64,000 nt of DNA, taken from assembly GCA_039033995.1 (NCBI GenBank), contig JBCCBP010000005.1, forward strand, positions 62,001 to 126,000, read 5' to 3'. The notes below the pieces were generated by a model, which saw nothing but the letters and a program-made list of their open reading frames with translations, was not told the origin of the DNA and made no database searches. Source of the DNA: CALBPI01 sp039033995. GTDB lineage: Bacteria > Pseudomonadota > Gammaproteobacteria > Steroidobacterales > Woeseiaceae. Positions 34,468-43,137 of the stretch are shown one piece after another. The translations under genes were made by a program, and so were the position numbers. Within the stretch, counting starts at the first letter, position 1, and each line of letters opens with the position of its first letter.

Positions 34468-35445
34468 CTACGCAGCGATGCTATCGCGCGCGGCCAACGC
34501 TTCCAGTAGCAGGTCCGGCGTTGCATCCGGTCGGTGTGCTTTTTCACTGAGCGTTCGACGCCACTGCCGTGCGCCCGGTTGACCAGCGAACAGACCGAGC
34601 ATATGGCGGGTGATGTGCTTCAACAGCGCACCTTGTCGAAGGGCTCCCTCGGCATACTCGACCATCGCCCGCACCACGTCGTGGCGCGCGGGTGCCGTGC
34701 CACCGAGCAGGCGCGCATCCAGCGCCGCCAACCAATAGGGGTTATGGTAGGCCTCCCTGCCGATCATGACACCATCCAGCTCAAGCAGCGCTGAATCCAC
34801 CAACGCATCAGTGTTAATGCCACCATTGAGAAACACGGTGAGTTCCGGGTAACGTGTTTTCAGGTCGAAAACTCGTTGGTAGTTGAGCGGCGGAATCATT
34901 CGGTTTTCTTTCGGGCTCAGCCCTTTGAGTATCGCGATCCGCGCATGCACGTCGAAATGCTCGCAGCCCGCATTACGCAGCGTATCGACAAACTTCAGGA
35001 AAAAAGCGTCGCTATCCTGATCATCGATACCCAGTCGACACTTCACCGTAACCGGTACCGACACCCGCGCCTGCATGGCACGGTAGCAACGAGCGACTAA
35101 TTCGGGTTCCGCCATCAGACAAGCGCCAAAGCTGCCGCTCTGCACGCGCTCGCTGGGACACCCGACATTGATGTTGATCGCGTCGTATCCTGCCTGTTCG
35201 CCGGCTGCCGCTGCCGCCGCCATCAAGCCTGGATCGCTACCACCAACCTGCAGGACAACGGGATGCTCCGGGGCGCTGAACTTGAGCAACTTATCGCGAT
35301 CACCGTGATGGATCGCGGCGGCCGTCACCATCTCCGTATACAACGTGGCGTGCGGCGCCAACAGTCGCAAGAAATAACGGCAATGGCGATCCGTCCAATC
35401 CATCATGGGCGCCACCGCGACCGGTGAGTGACTGAACGGCATCAC
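34468..35445 (-). CDS. dusA: tRNA-dihydrouridine(20/20a) synthase DusA
   Basis: FMN enzyme that reduces uridine in the tRNA D-loop. The 325 residues have the DusA pattern: VAPMMDWTDRHCRYFLRL near the N-terminus, YTEMVTAAAI, VLQVGGSDPG, catalytic Cys in INVGCPSERVQSG, FDVHARIAILKGLSPKENR and MIGREAYHNPYWL. Many DusA proteins have HARKAW where this has HARIAI, a mild divergence. It follows the ornithine cyclodeaminase gene by 26 bases. Confidence 0.93.
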   Translation of the reverse strand: MMPFSHSPVAVAPMMDWTDRHCRYFLRLLAPHATLYTEMVTAAAIHHGDRDKLLKFSAPEHPVVLQVGGSDPGLMAAAAAAGEQAGYDAININVGCPSERVQSGSFGACLMAEPELVARCYRAMQARVSVPVTVKCRLGIDDQDSDAFFLKFVDTLRNAGCEHFDVHARIAILKGLSPKENRMIPPLNYQRVFDLKTRYPELTVFLNGGINTDALVDSALLELDGVMIGREAYHNPYWLAALDARLLGGTAPARHDVVRAMVEYAEGALRQGALLKHITRHMLGLFAGQPGARQWRRTLSEKAHRPDATPDLLLEALAARDSIAA

Positions 35446-35471
35446 ACTGGCTCGCCAATCAAGCCGTGGCG

Positions 35472-36509
35472 TCAGGCGATCTGGCGTGCGGAGCCGCTCG
35501 CACGGAGTTCTGAGAACAGGTCTTTCGGGTTATCCGGTGTAAAGATCAGACTGGACGTACGTCCGAGACCCAGACGTTGGCAATGTTCATAAATGCAGCG
35601 CAGCGCCGAATAGTCTTCCAGCGCAAACCCGACCGAATCGAACAACGTCATATCGTCGTCACTGGTACGAATGTCCACATCACCGGCGAGCACTTGCCAC
35701 AACTCGGTCACAGGTGAATCCGCTGGTAACGCCTGAATCTCGCCCTCGATACGGGACTGAGGCTCATACTCGACGACAATTTTTAGGTCATCCAGCATTT
35801 CGGGCGCCAGCTCAGTTTTGCCGGGACAATCGCCACCGACACCGTTGAAATGTACACCGGGCGTCAAATGCTGACGGCTGACCACCGTGCGATTCGCTTT
35901 GTCGGCGGTCACGGTCGAAATAATCTCTGCACCCTCGCAGGCCGCATCGACACTATCGCAAGCGACCAGACGCACCGGATGGCCTTGCATATTGCGCGCA
36001 TACTTTTCCATCGCAGCAGGATCGACGTCGTAGTAACGAATCTCGGTGATACCGAACGAATGGTAAAACCCGTACGACTGGAACTCGGCCTGACAGCCGG
36101 TGCCAATCAGCGCCATCGTGCGCGCCTTTTCATTCGCCAGCAATTGCGCCGCGAATACCGACGTCGCCGCGGTGCGGATCGCCGTCACGAGCGTCATTTC
36201 AGAAATCATGACAGGGTAACCACTCCGCGTCTCGGCAAGCGCCCCGAAAGCCGCGACGGTCAGCTTGCCGTCAACGGGGTTTTTTGGATGACCCGTTACG
36301 TATTTGAAACTGTAGTAGTCCGCATCACTAACAGGCATTAACTCGATGACACCGTGCGGATAGTGGTTCGCGACCCGTGCCGATTTGTCGAAATCGTGCC
36401 AGCGGCCGTAATCTTCACGCAGGCACTGAATAACGTCTTCAATCAGAACGTCGAGCCCTACCTGGGCGACCAACTCGCGGATATCTTCTTTTTCGAGAAG
36501 CAAAGCCAT
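35472..36509 (-). CDS. ocd: ornithine cyclodeaminase
   Basis: NAD-dependent enzyme that turns L-ornithine into L-proline and ammonia. The 345 residues match the true OCD subgroup in DKSARVANHYPHGVIELMPV, ETRSGYPVMISEMTLVTAIRTAATS, MALIGTGCQAEFQ, VTADKANRTVV, GVHFNGVGGDCPGKTEL and FDSVGFALEDYSALR. The strong likeness to the Pseudomonas enzyme makes OCD a better call than the broader mu-crystallin family. Part of a minus-strand amino-acid group with the next two genes. Confidence 0.9.
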   Translation of the reverse strand: MALLLEKEDIRELVAQVGLDVLIEDVIQCLREDYGRWHDFDKSARVANHYPHGVIELMPVSDADYYSFKYVTGHPKNPVDGKLTVAAFGALAETRSGYPVMISEMTLVTAIRTAATSVFAAQLLANEKARTMALIGTGCQAEFQSYGFYHSFGITEIRYYDVDPAAMEKYARNMQGHPVRLVACDSVDAACEGAEIISTVTADKANRTVVSRQHLTPGVHFNGVGGDCPGKTELAPEMLDDLKIVVEYEPQSRIEGEIQALPADSPVTELWQVLAGDVDIRTSDDDMTLFDSVGFALEDYSALRCIYEHCQRLGLGRTSSLIFTPDNPKDLFSELRASGSARQIA

Positions 36510-36611
36510 AGCTAAACCTCCGGCAACTACTGAATAGCCCGATATTATCGCAGAATATGCGGGCTATTCCGAGGGGCGAATCGTCAGTTTTGGCCCGTTG
36601 GCGAGCGTGCA

Positions 36612-37763
36612 CTATCCCGCGACAAAGTTGCGATGTTCCCGCGTCTCCGCAATCAGCTGCTTGTTGACTGCGCGGAGCGCTTCGGCGCTGTCGCAGCCCT
36701 TTGTCAGCGCCTTCTGATAGGTCGCAACTTGTCGATGTGCGCTGGTGCCATTGCGCAGGATATGTCGTAACGCGCGGATCTCCTGCGTGCAGCCCAACGC
36801 ATCCGCATCTTCGGCCACCATGTCGATAATCTCATCCAGCAACGTGGCAAACGGTACAACGTCGCCCTTGGCGAGATCCACCATACCTGCATCGGTGCCG
36901 TATCGGATCGCGCGCCAGCGATTCTCGCGGATCAGCATCAACGTGTAGACACGCCAGCGTTGATTGTTTTCCCGCAGTCGGTAGAGCATTCGCAACAGAC
37001 ATTGCACCAACGCCGCGAGCGAAACCGCCTCATCCAGCCGCGTACACACGTCCATCACACGCGTCTCAAGCGTCGGATAGCGGTTGCTCGGCCGCATATC
37101 CCACCAGATTTTCGAAGAGTCTTCGATCAGTCCGGCGCGCCGTAAGATATCGACGTGTCGGTTGTACTCGGCGAAGCTCGAAAAACGTTCAGGAAGACCG
37201 GTCCGGGGCAGCGCATCAAAAACAGTCAACCGATAGGACTTCAAGCCGGTTTCACGGCTGTCCCAGAATGGCGATGAGGTCGACAACGCGAGCAAATGCG
37301 GCAGGAAATAGCTCATCTGATTCATCAGGTCGATACGCACCGCGTCATCATCAATGCCGACATGGACATGCATACCGCAGATCAGCAAGCGCCTAGCCGG
37401 GGTCTGCATTTCATCGGCCAACGCCTGGTAGCGGTCCTTCTCGGTCGGCTTTTGCTGCCACCAGTGTGCTGATGGATGCGTCGACGCCGCGATCGGCGCA
37501 AGCCCGTGACCGGCCGCAACATCGATCACCGTATTCCGCAGCCGCGCCAGGTCAGCGCGTGCTTCAGCGACCGATTCGCAAACTTTCGTACCGACCTCGA
37601 TCTGTGAACGCATGAGCTCGGGGCTGAATTGTCCATCCGCGGCAGACTGACACTCATCGACCATTGCTTTGGGCGGATCGGTGGCGAGATCGCCCGTTTG
37701 TTGATCAACCAAGAGGTACTCTTCTTCGATACCGATGGTGAAACTCGGGGGACGACGTGACAT
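36612..37763 (-). CDS. GCS2-type carboxylate-amine ligase (YbdK-like)
   Basis: 383 residues of the glutamate-cysteine ligase type 2 group: FTIGIEEEYLLVD at the N-terminus with the metal-binding Glu residues, ICGMHVHVGID in the middle, and MRPSNRYPTLETRVMDVCT. YbdK has weak gamma-glutamylcysteine ligase activity, but most members have no proven substrate. The start has AAGGAG and follows the amidohydrolase stop after one base, so both are made together. This pairing suggests a shared glutamate-derived substrate, an inference. Confidence 0.85.
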   Translation of the reverse strand: MSRRPPSFTIGIEEEYLLVDQQTGDLATDPPKAMVDECQSAADGQFSPELMRSQIEVGTKVCESVAEARADLARLRNTVIDVAAGHGLAPIAASTHPSAHWWQQKPTEKDRYQALADEMQTPARRLLICGMHVHVGIDDDAVRIDLMNQMSYFLPHLLALSTSSPFWDSRETGLKSYRLTVFDALPRTGLPERFSSFAEYNRHVDILRRAGLIEDSSKIWWDMRPSNRYPTLETRVMDVCTRLDEAVSLAALVQCLLRMLYRLRENNQRWRVYTLMLIRENRWRAIRYGTDAGMVDLAKGDVVPFATLLDEIIDMVAEDADALGCTQEIRALRHILRNGTSAHRQVATYQKALTKGCDSAEALRAVNKQLIAETREHRNFVAG

Positions 37764-37764
37764 A

Positions 37765-38619
37765 TCAGCTCCTTACGTTGGCCGCGCGCGCAAAGTATTC
37801 AATTTCCTGTGCGAAAGAGACCGCCTCCGGTGTTGCGATAGGCGCACGTTGTAGCGAGGATTGACTGACGATTGGCAACAAAGCCGTCGCCAGACGATCG
37901 GCCCAGCTTGCGATTCCGGCATCACTGCTGAGGTGGTCTTGTCGGACCTCAATCGCGACACACGCGTAGCCGTTACGCTCGGCATGGAAATCGACCGAAA
38001 AATCCTGAACCACACGACCGGAGTAAGGCTCGTTGTCTCCGACTTGCAACGCGGCATCGTGACGCAAAGCCTGAATCAGTGGTACTGCGATCCGGTCGTC
38101 CGTGTCCCACATGATGCCGACATCCCATGGACGCAGACCGGCATCAAGCTGCGGCGTGAAACTATGGATCGCGATGTAAACCGGTATCAGACCAAGCCCA
38201 GTGATACGTTCGACCTGTCCGCTCACCGTGGCATGAAATGGGACGTACAAACCCTCTACGCGAGCGGCATGGTCAGCAGCAGGAAGGTTGTTATTCGCGC
38301 TGACTGGTTCGCCATTCGCCCGCTGAAGTATCAGCGTGGGATCGTTCAGGCGACGGTTGCAGTCGATAACAATGCGTGAGTAATTTGCCAGAACAAGACT
38401 GGCAGATAGTCGCTCCGCGACCTGCGTGGCAAGCGCACCAGCGCCGATATCACAACCGTAATGCGTCTGCATCAAGCCATCCGGATACCCATTTTTCAAG
38501 GTTGCAGGCAAGCGACGACTGGCGTGCTCACACACGACCAATACCGGCGAGTGATTCGGGCCGGCAGCGCTATGAGCCGGCGCTGGCTCATCGACGCATA
38601 ACAAGCTCGGCCTAGTCAA
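37765..38619 (-). CDS. N-formylglutamate amidohydrolase family protein
   Basis: 284 residues with the FGase pattern: VLVVCEHASRRLP near residue 26, THYGCDIGAGALA, LVLANYSRIVIDCNR, YIAIHSFTP, GIMWDTDDR, and an EVRQDHL segment near the C-terminus. Members hydrolyse N-formylglutamate (HutG) or related N-acyl amino acids. No other histidine-degradation genes are nearby, so a role in that pathway is not supported. It is cotranslated with the carboxylate-amine ligase. Confidence 0.85.
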   Translation of the reverse strand: MTRPSLLCVDEPAPAHSAAGPNHSPVLVVCEHASRRLPATLKNGYPDGLMQTHYGCDIGAGALATQVAERLSASLVLANYSRIVIDCNRRLNDPTLILQRANGEPVSANNNLPAADHAARVEGLYVPFHATVSGQVERITGLGLIPVYIAIHSFTPQLDAGLRPWDVGIMWDTDDRIAVPLIQALRHDAALQVGDNEPYSGRVVQDFSVDFHAERNGYACVAIEVRQDHLSSDAGIASWADRLATALLPIVSQSSLQRAPIATPEAVSFAQEIEYFARAANVRS

Positions 38620-38715
38620 CGTGTAACGCTGCGTCTCCGCAGATAGCTGCTTCTTCCATGGATACTGAGTCTAACGCAGACCGGCAGAACCACAAGTCCC
38701 CGCTGCTAGGCCGGC

Positions 38716-41700
38716 TCAGGCGAGTTGTTCGCTTGCAGTCCAGGGTACAAAGCTGCTCACCGGCGCCGGCTTTGCGACTTCGAAACCCTGTACGAGCGGA
38801 ATACCCAAGCCGGCGAGCGTCGCGCGCGTCGCGCCGTTTTCAACATGCTCAGCAATCGTCTGGATACCCATTGCTTCACTCACTTTGAGAATGGCCGACA
38901 CCATGCTCTGATCGACTGTGTCCGTGGTGATATTTCGAATAAAAGCGCCGTCGATCTTGATGTAATCCACCGGCAGGTTTTTCAGGTAAGCAAACGACGA
39001 TAGCCCACTGCCAAAATCGTCCAGAGAAAACTTACAACCCAACGCTTTCAATTCCGTCATGAAGTGCGTAACGCGGGACAGATCGGAGATCGCGGCCGTT
39101 TCGGTGATTTCGAAACAAACGGCACCGCGACACAGCTGGTTGTCATTCAACGCGTCCTTGACGAACTCCAGAAAGCGATCATCACTGAGCGAATTACCGG
39201 ACAAATTAATCGATAGCGTGTAACTCGCTTCGCGTTCCGAGGAACCGCGATCGGCGTGTTTCAGGGCTTCGGTGACGACCCAGCGGTCCACGGCCGGCAT
39301 CTTGTCATAACGCTCGGCCGCCGAGATAAAGGTTGCCGGTAATACGTAGCCACCTTCGTCATCCCGCATGCGCAGCAATAGTTCGTAATGTGAGCAATGA
39401 CTCTGCGCTGTCGCGACCGTACCGACGATCGGCTGATAGAACAGCTCGAACCGATCCTCCTCAAGCGCGCGATTGATCCGGGTCAGCCAGTGCATCTCCT
39501 GATGGCGCGCACTCGCCTCGCCATGACGATAGACATGGACTTTATTGCGCCCGAGATCCTTCGCCGCAAAGCACGCGACGTCGGCGGCGCTCATCACCGA
39601 ACCAACGCTTTGCTCAGACTCCAGCATGACAGCGCCGATACTGGCGCTGAGCGAATGTGCGGCGCCTTGCCATTCGAACCGATGTTGCTCGATGGTCGCT
39701 CTAATCGACTCAGCGATGCGCAACGCTTCCTGCTCATCCGCATGCCCGAGCAACACCGCAAACTCGTCACCGCCCAGTCGTGCGATGACATCCGTTGGCG
39801 GCACACACGTCTGCAGACTCTGCGCGATCTGCCGGATCAGTTCATCGCCGGCGGTGTGGCCAAACGTGTCGTTAACCACTTTGAATTGATCGAGATCGAT
39901 GTAGAGCAAGGCACCGCCATCGTGCTGGCGACGTTGGGTAATCGCCCGACCCAACACACTGTCGAATTCATGGCGGTTCACAAAGCCGGTGAGCGCATCG
40001 TGGGTTGCCTGATACGACAGTTTTCGCGACAGCCGGTCCGCATTACTGACATCGTGGAACACCATCACGGCACCGATTATGTGTCCGGAACCTTCCCGGA
40101 TCGGTGCCGCTGAAATCTGTACCGGCATCTCGCCGCCTGAGCGATCGATCAGCATCACGGGTGTGCTCGAATTGACCACTCGCCCTTCCTGCAATGCCTG
40201 CAGGATCGGATTGTCGAGCATTTCACGACTGTGCTCATGGACGAGCGTCACCAGTTCGCCCACCGGCTCGCCGGATAGCGCTCGCAGACTGAAACCGGTC
40301 AGCTCCTCGGCCACCGGATTGAGATATTCCACACAGCCGTCGGCGTCCGTTGTGATAACGCCGTCGCCGATCGACTTCAGCGTCACTTCAGCCCGCTCTT
40401 TCTCGGCGAAAATACGGCGCTCGGCGCGCTTGCGTTCTGTGATGTCGGTAATCGTGCCCTCAATGCAACGACGCCCGTCCGGATACGTCACAGCACGTGC
40501 ATTTTCAACAATGTCGACGGGCGTACCATCGCGCCGCACCATCACCGCTTCGAATCCGCGGACTTCGCCATGCTCCTCAATCTGGCGCAGGAATGACTCG
40601 CGATCTTTGCTGCTTTGGTAGGTGTTCTCTCGCGAGACGCTGCGGATCAGATCTGCCTCGTCGACAAAACCGAGGGTACGGACAAGTGCCGGATTGGCGG
40701 ACAGTAGCTGTCCTCGCATGTCCGAGATGTAGACACCTTCGGCTACATTCTCGAACAGGCCACGGAAGCGACTTTCGGACTGCAACAACGCACGATTGCT
40801 TTGGTCACGATAAAGCGCAATGCCAGCCATGCCAGCGAGATTACCGAGCGCATCCAGCTCCTCGGTGTTCGGCTCGCGCTTGTCCTGAAAATAGAGATCG
40901 ATAGTACCGAGCGGGCTGGCCTGGTCGCGCAGCATCGGTACCGACCAGGCACTGGCGATCGACAGCCGCCTGGCCAGATTACGATGTTCCGCCCAGGCAT
41001 TGTGCGCCAACACATCGGTCGTGATCACCGTTTTGTTAGTGGCCATTGCGAGACCAGAGCTCAATACCGGCGACTGCAATGGAATGCTACGAAGCCCTTT
41101 GAGATCGCGACGCTGAAATGCCGGTGCCGCCTGCAACTCGAGATTCGCCTCATCGCCGTCGAGCACCATGATCGCCACCCGACTACCGCCGACTAGGCGT
41201 TCCGCAGTTCGGCAAAGTGCACGCATAACCGTTTTCAATGAGGCGCCGCTGGCGATCATCTCCAGCAATTTTCGCTCGCTGTAATCGGCCAACTCGCGCT
41301 TCTTGCGCGATTCGATACTTTGCACACTGACGCGAACCAACTGCCGGTCGGCGGCTGGCAAACGGCTGAGACGCACTTCGCAAGGTACCTCTGTGTCGCG
41401 GCCGTTGGCATGGGTCCATTCAAAAACCGGCTGTTCACCGGCCAGTGCCCTGCTGACAAACGCGTTGATCCGTTTCTGGTCGACAAATACATCCGATGAA
41501 TTCATATCGTGATGGACGCCGAGGAAGCCACTGCTCAGCAGTCGTTTGCGTGACAAGTTAAACAACTGGCACGCGTTCTCATTGGCATCCACAAAACACT
41601 GTGCGTCAGCATCAAAGACCAGTATCGCGTCCGGTGCAAACTCGACCAGTGCCCGATAGCGCTCTTCGTTTTCGGCCAGTGCGGCCGCCGCGCTCGCGCG

Positions 41701-42306
41701 TGCAGATACGTCGCGCATACACACGACGTATTCGCCCGCCGCTTCCGCGGACAACTCGCTGACCGAGACCTCAAGATTAAAGGTACTGCCATCCGGTTTG
41801 TGTCCAGACAGCGGTTGACCACAGAGGTCCGGCGCTGTGGCCGCGAGATCCACGATGAACCCTTGCAGCCAGGCCTGTATATTTGTGGACTCCGGCAAGC
41901 CCAACAGCTCACTCAGATAGCTGCCGGCGAGTGTTGGCACTTCCGGCTCAAAAAACTGCACGGCCCAGCGATTCGAGAAATTCACAAGCCCCGAAGCATC
42001 GACCGTCAGCACCATATCGGCAATGTTGTCGAGCACAGCGCGTAGGTCGTCATCCAACAGTCCGGAGAACCGAGCGCGAATACCGGAGGTCGATGTCTGG
42101 GTGGTTGCCAGCGTATCCTGCAATGCGCCATTGACGATGGTCGTCGTATGGTGGCTGGTATCGCCGAACAAAGCATCCTGGCGCTGGTAGTGCCTGCTGA
42201 CAATGTCGAGCAGCTCGCCGATATCGAGACGCGCGTCGTCGCCGCGTCCGCGAGTCGCGTCCCTCAGTTGTGCTTTGAGCGTCGGATGCATATGTCCAGC
42301 CGTCAT
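38716..42306 (-). CDS. multi-sensor PAS/GAF diguanylate cyclase-phosphodiesterase
   Basis: 1196 residues. In order: an N-terminal helical region, at least four PAS-type modules (near 86-205, 212-330, 505-630 and 640-765), a GAF-like domain (about 350-500, SAWSVPMLRDQ and IDLYFQDKR), a GGDEF domain with RLGGDEFAVLL (about 840), and an EAL domain. The GGDEF active site is intact. The EAL motif reads ELL, but the other catalytic residues remain (NLSGNSL, ITETAAI, DDFGSGLSSF, IKIDG, EHVE, QGFEVA), so phosphodiesterase activity is plausible. No membrane segment is evident, so it probably reads a cytoplasmic signal and sets c-di-GMP. Confidence 0.92.
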   Translation of the reverse strand: MTAGHMHPTLKAQLRDATRGRGDDARLDIGELLDIVSRHYQRQDALFGDTSHHTTTIVNGALQDTLATTQTSTSGIRARFSGLLDDDLRAVLDNIADMVLTVDASGLVNFSNRWAVQFFEPEVPTLAGSYLSELLGLPESTNIQAWLQGFIVDLAATAPDLCGQPLSGHKPDGSTFNLEVSVSELSAEAAGEYVVCMRDVSARASAAAALAENEERYRALVEFAPDAILVFDADAQCFVDANENACQLFNLSRKRLLSSGFLGVHHDMNSSDVFVDQKRINAFVSRALAGEQPVFEWTHANGRDTEVPCEVRLSRLPAADRQLVRVSVQSIESRKKRELADYSERKLLEMIASGASLKTVMRALCRTAERLVGGSRVAIMVLDGDEANLELQAAPAFQRRDLKGLRSIPLQSPVLSSGLAMATNKTVITTDVLAHNAWAEHRNLARRLSIASAWSVPMLRDQASPLGTIDLYFQDKREPNTEELDALGNLAGMAGIALYRDQSNRALLQSESRFRGLFENVAEGVYISDMRGQLLSANPALVRTLGFVDEADLIRSVSRENTYQSSKDRESFLRQIEEHGEVRGFEAVMVRRDGTPVDIVENARAVTYPDGRRCIEGTITDITERKRAERRIFAEKERAEVTLKSIGDGVITTDADGCVEYLNPVAEELTGFSLRALSGEPVGELVTLVHEHSREMLDNPILQALQEGRVVNSSTPVMLIDRSGGEMPVQISAAPIREGSGHIIGAVMVFHDVSNADRLSRKLSYQATHDALTGFVNRHEFDSVLGRAITQRRQHDGGALLYIDLDQFKVVNDTFGHTAGDELIRQIAQSLQTCVPPTDVIARLGGDEFAVLLGHADEQEALRIAESIRATIEQHRFEWQGAAHSLSASIGAVMLESEQSVGSVMSAADVACFAAKDLGRNKVHVYRHGEASARHQEMHWLTRINRALEEDRFELFYQPIVGTVATAQSHCSHYELLLRMRDDEGGYVLPATFISAAERYDKMPAVDRWVVTEALKHADRGSSEREASYTLSINLSGNSLSDDRFLEFVKDALNDNQLCRGAVCFEITETAAISDLSRVTHFMTELKALGCKFSLDDFGSGLSSFAYLKNLPVDYIKIDGAFIRNITTDTVDQSMVSAILKVSEAMGIQTIAEHVENGATRATLAGLGIPLVQGFEVAKPAPVSSFVPWTASEQLA

Positions 42307-42529
42307 ATGCGCTAATCGCGTATCCCTTGCAACGCTGCGCGTTTACGTCGCTGCGGCCGAAAAGCATTCCTCCCGAATGACGGCTACAGCGCTCGCCCCA
42401 GACCTCACCACGCACGCCGTGTGGTTAAGGTCCAGTGAGTTTGCAGACTAGCCTGAAGCGACTGGCGGAACTGTGAAGCACTTAACGTTTTACAAAAGCC
42501 GATGGGAAAAAATTCCCGACGCATTTAAG

Positions 42530-43117
42530 TCACGGATTTTCGGTCTCTTTCAGCGTCACGGTCTGCTTTGCGGGCATCGATGACAGCACTTCCACACCGG
42601 TGTCGATGATTTCGCCGTTCTTCTCCAGCACCGGACCACCGACGCCCACCTGCACTGGAATCGAGATTGCTTTCGTAAATGGTTGATTTTCATAAAAACC
42701 AGAAATCTGTACATTGAGGTAACTACGCCCTTCTTCGCTCGCAATGACGACCGCCTCATATGCCTCTGACTGATCACCCGCCGATTTTAACGGGACCGCT
42801 TGCGGCGTATTCTTGGATAAAGCGAGGTTGCCGCGGGTTTTCATGTGCATATCGAGTTGCGTGGCACCGCTCGCCGAGACGTTCAGTCGAATCTTCAGCG
42901 GTTGATCGACCGCGGGCTCGTTCAGAAACGCATAGTCGATGGTCACCGGCACGGAGGGCTTACCGGGCGACAGCTCGTTGTGCGGGTGTGCCGCTATCTT
43001 CGCCTCGCCGACGGTCGCGTCCTGTGCTTCGTCCAGAGGCGGTAGCGTCTCGCTGCAACCGCTGCCCATGAAGACGAGGCTGGCCACCGCCAGTGTTCGA
43101 AAAATGAGCGTATTCAT
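42530..43117 (-). CDS. small predicted lipoprotein
   Basis: 195 residues from ATG 43117 (MNTLIFRTLAV). A lipobox ending FMGSGC puts the lipidated Cys at about residue 21. The mature part is beta-rich with PVTIDYAFLNEPAVDQPLKI and a C-terminal VQVGVGGPVLEKNG. I do not recognise the family. GGAGAG lies 7 bases before the ATG, and it is 20 bases after the stop of the metalloprotease lipoprotein gene, so the two are probably co-expressed at the cell envelope. Confidence 0.75.
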   Translation of the reverse strand: MNTLIFRTLAVASLVFMGSGCSETLPPLDEAQDATVGEAKIAAHPHNELSPGKPSVPVTIDYAFLNEPAVDQPLKIRLNVSASGATQLDMHMKTRGNLALSKNTPQAVPLKSAGDQSEAYEAVVIASEEGRSYLNVQISGFYENQPFTKAISIPVQVGVGGPVLEKNGEIIDTGVEVLSSMPAKQTVTLKETENP

Positions 43118-43137
43118 TATTGTCTCTCCAATTGGAT

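Noticed and set aside
39373..39387. ELL instead of EAL in the phosphodiesterase domain as a sign of inactivity
   Set aside because: The Glu is kept and the other metal and catalytic residues are all present; EAL domains with ELL occur in active enzymes.
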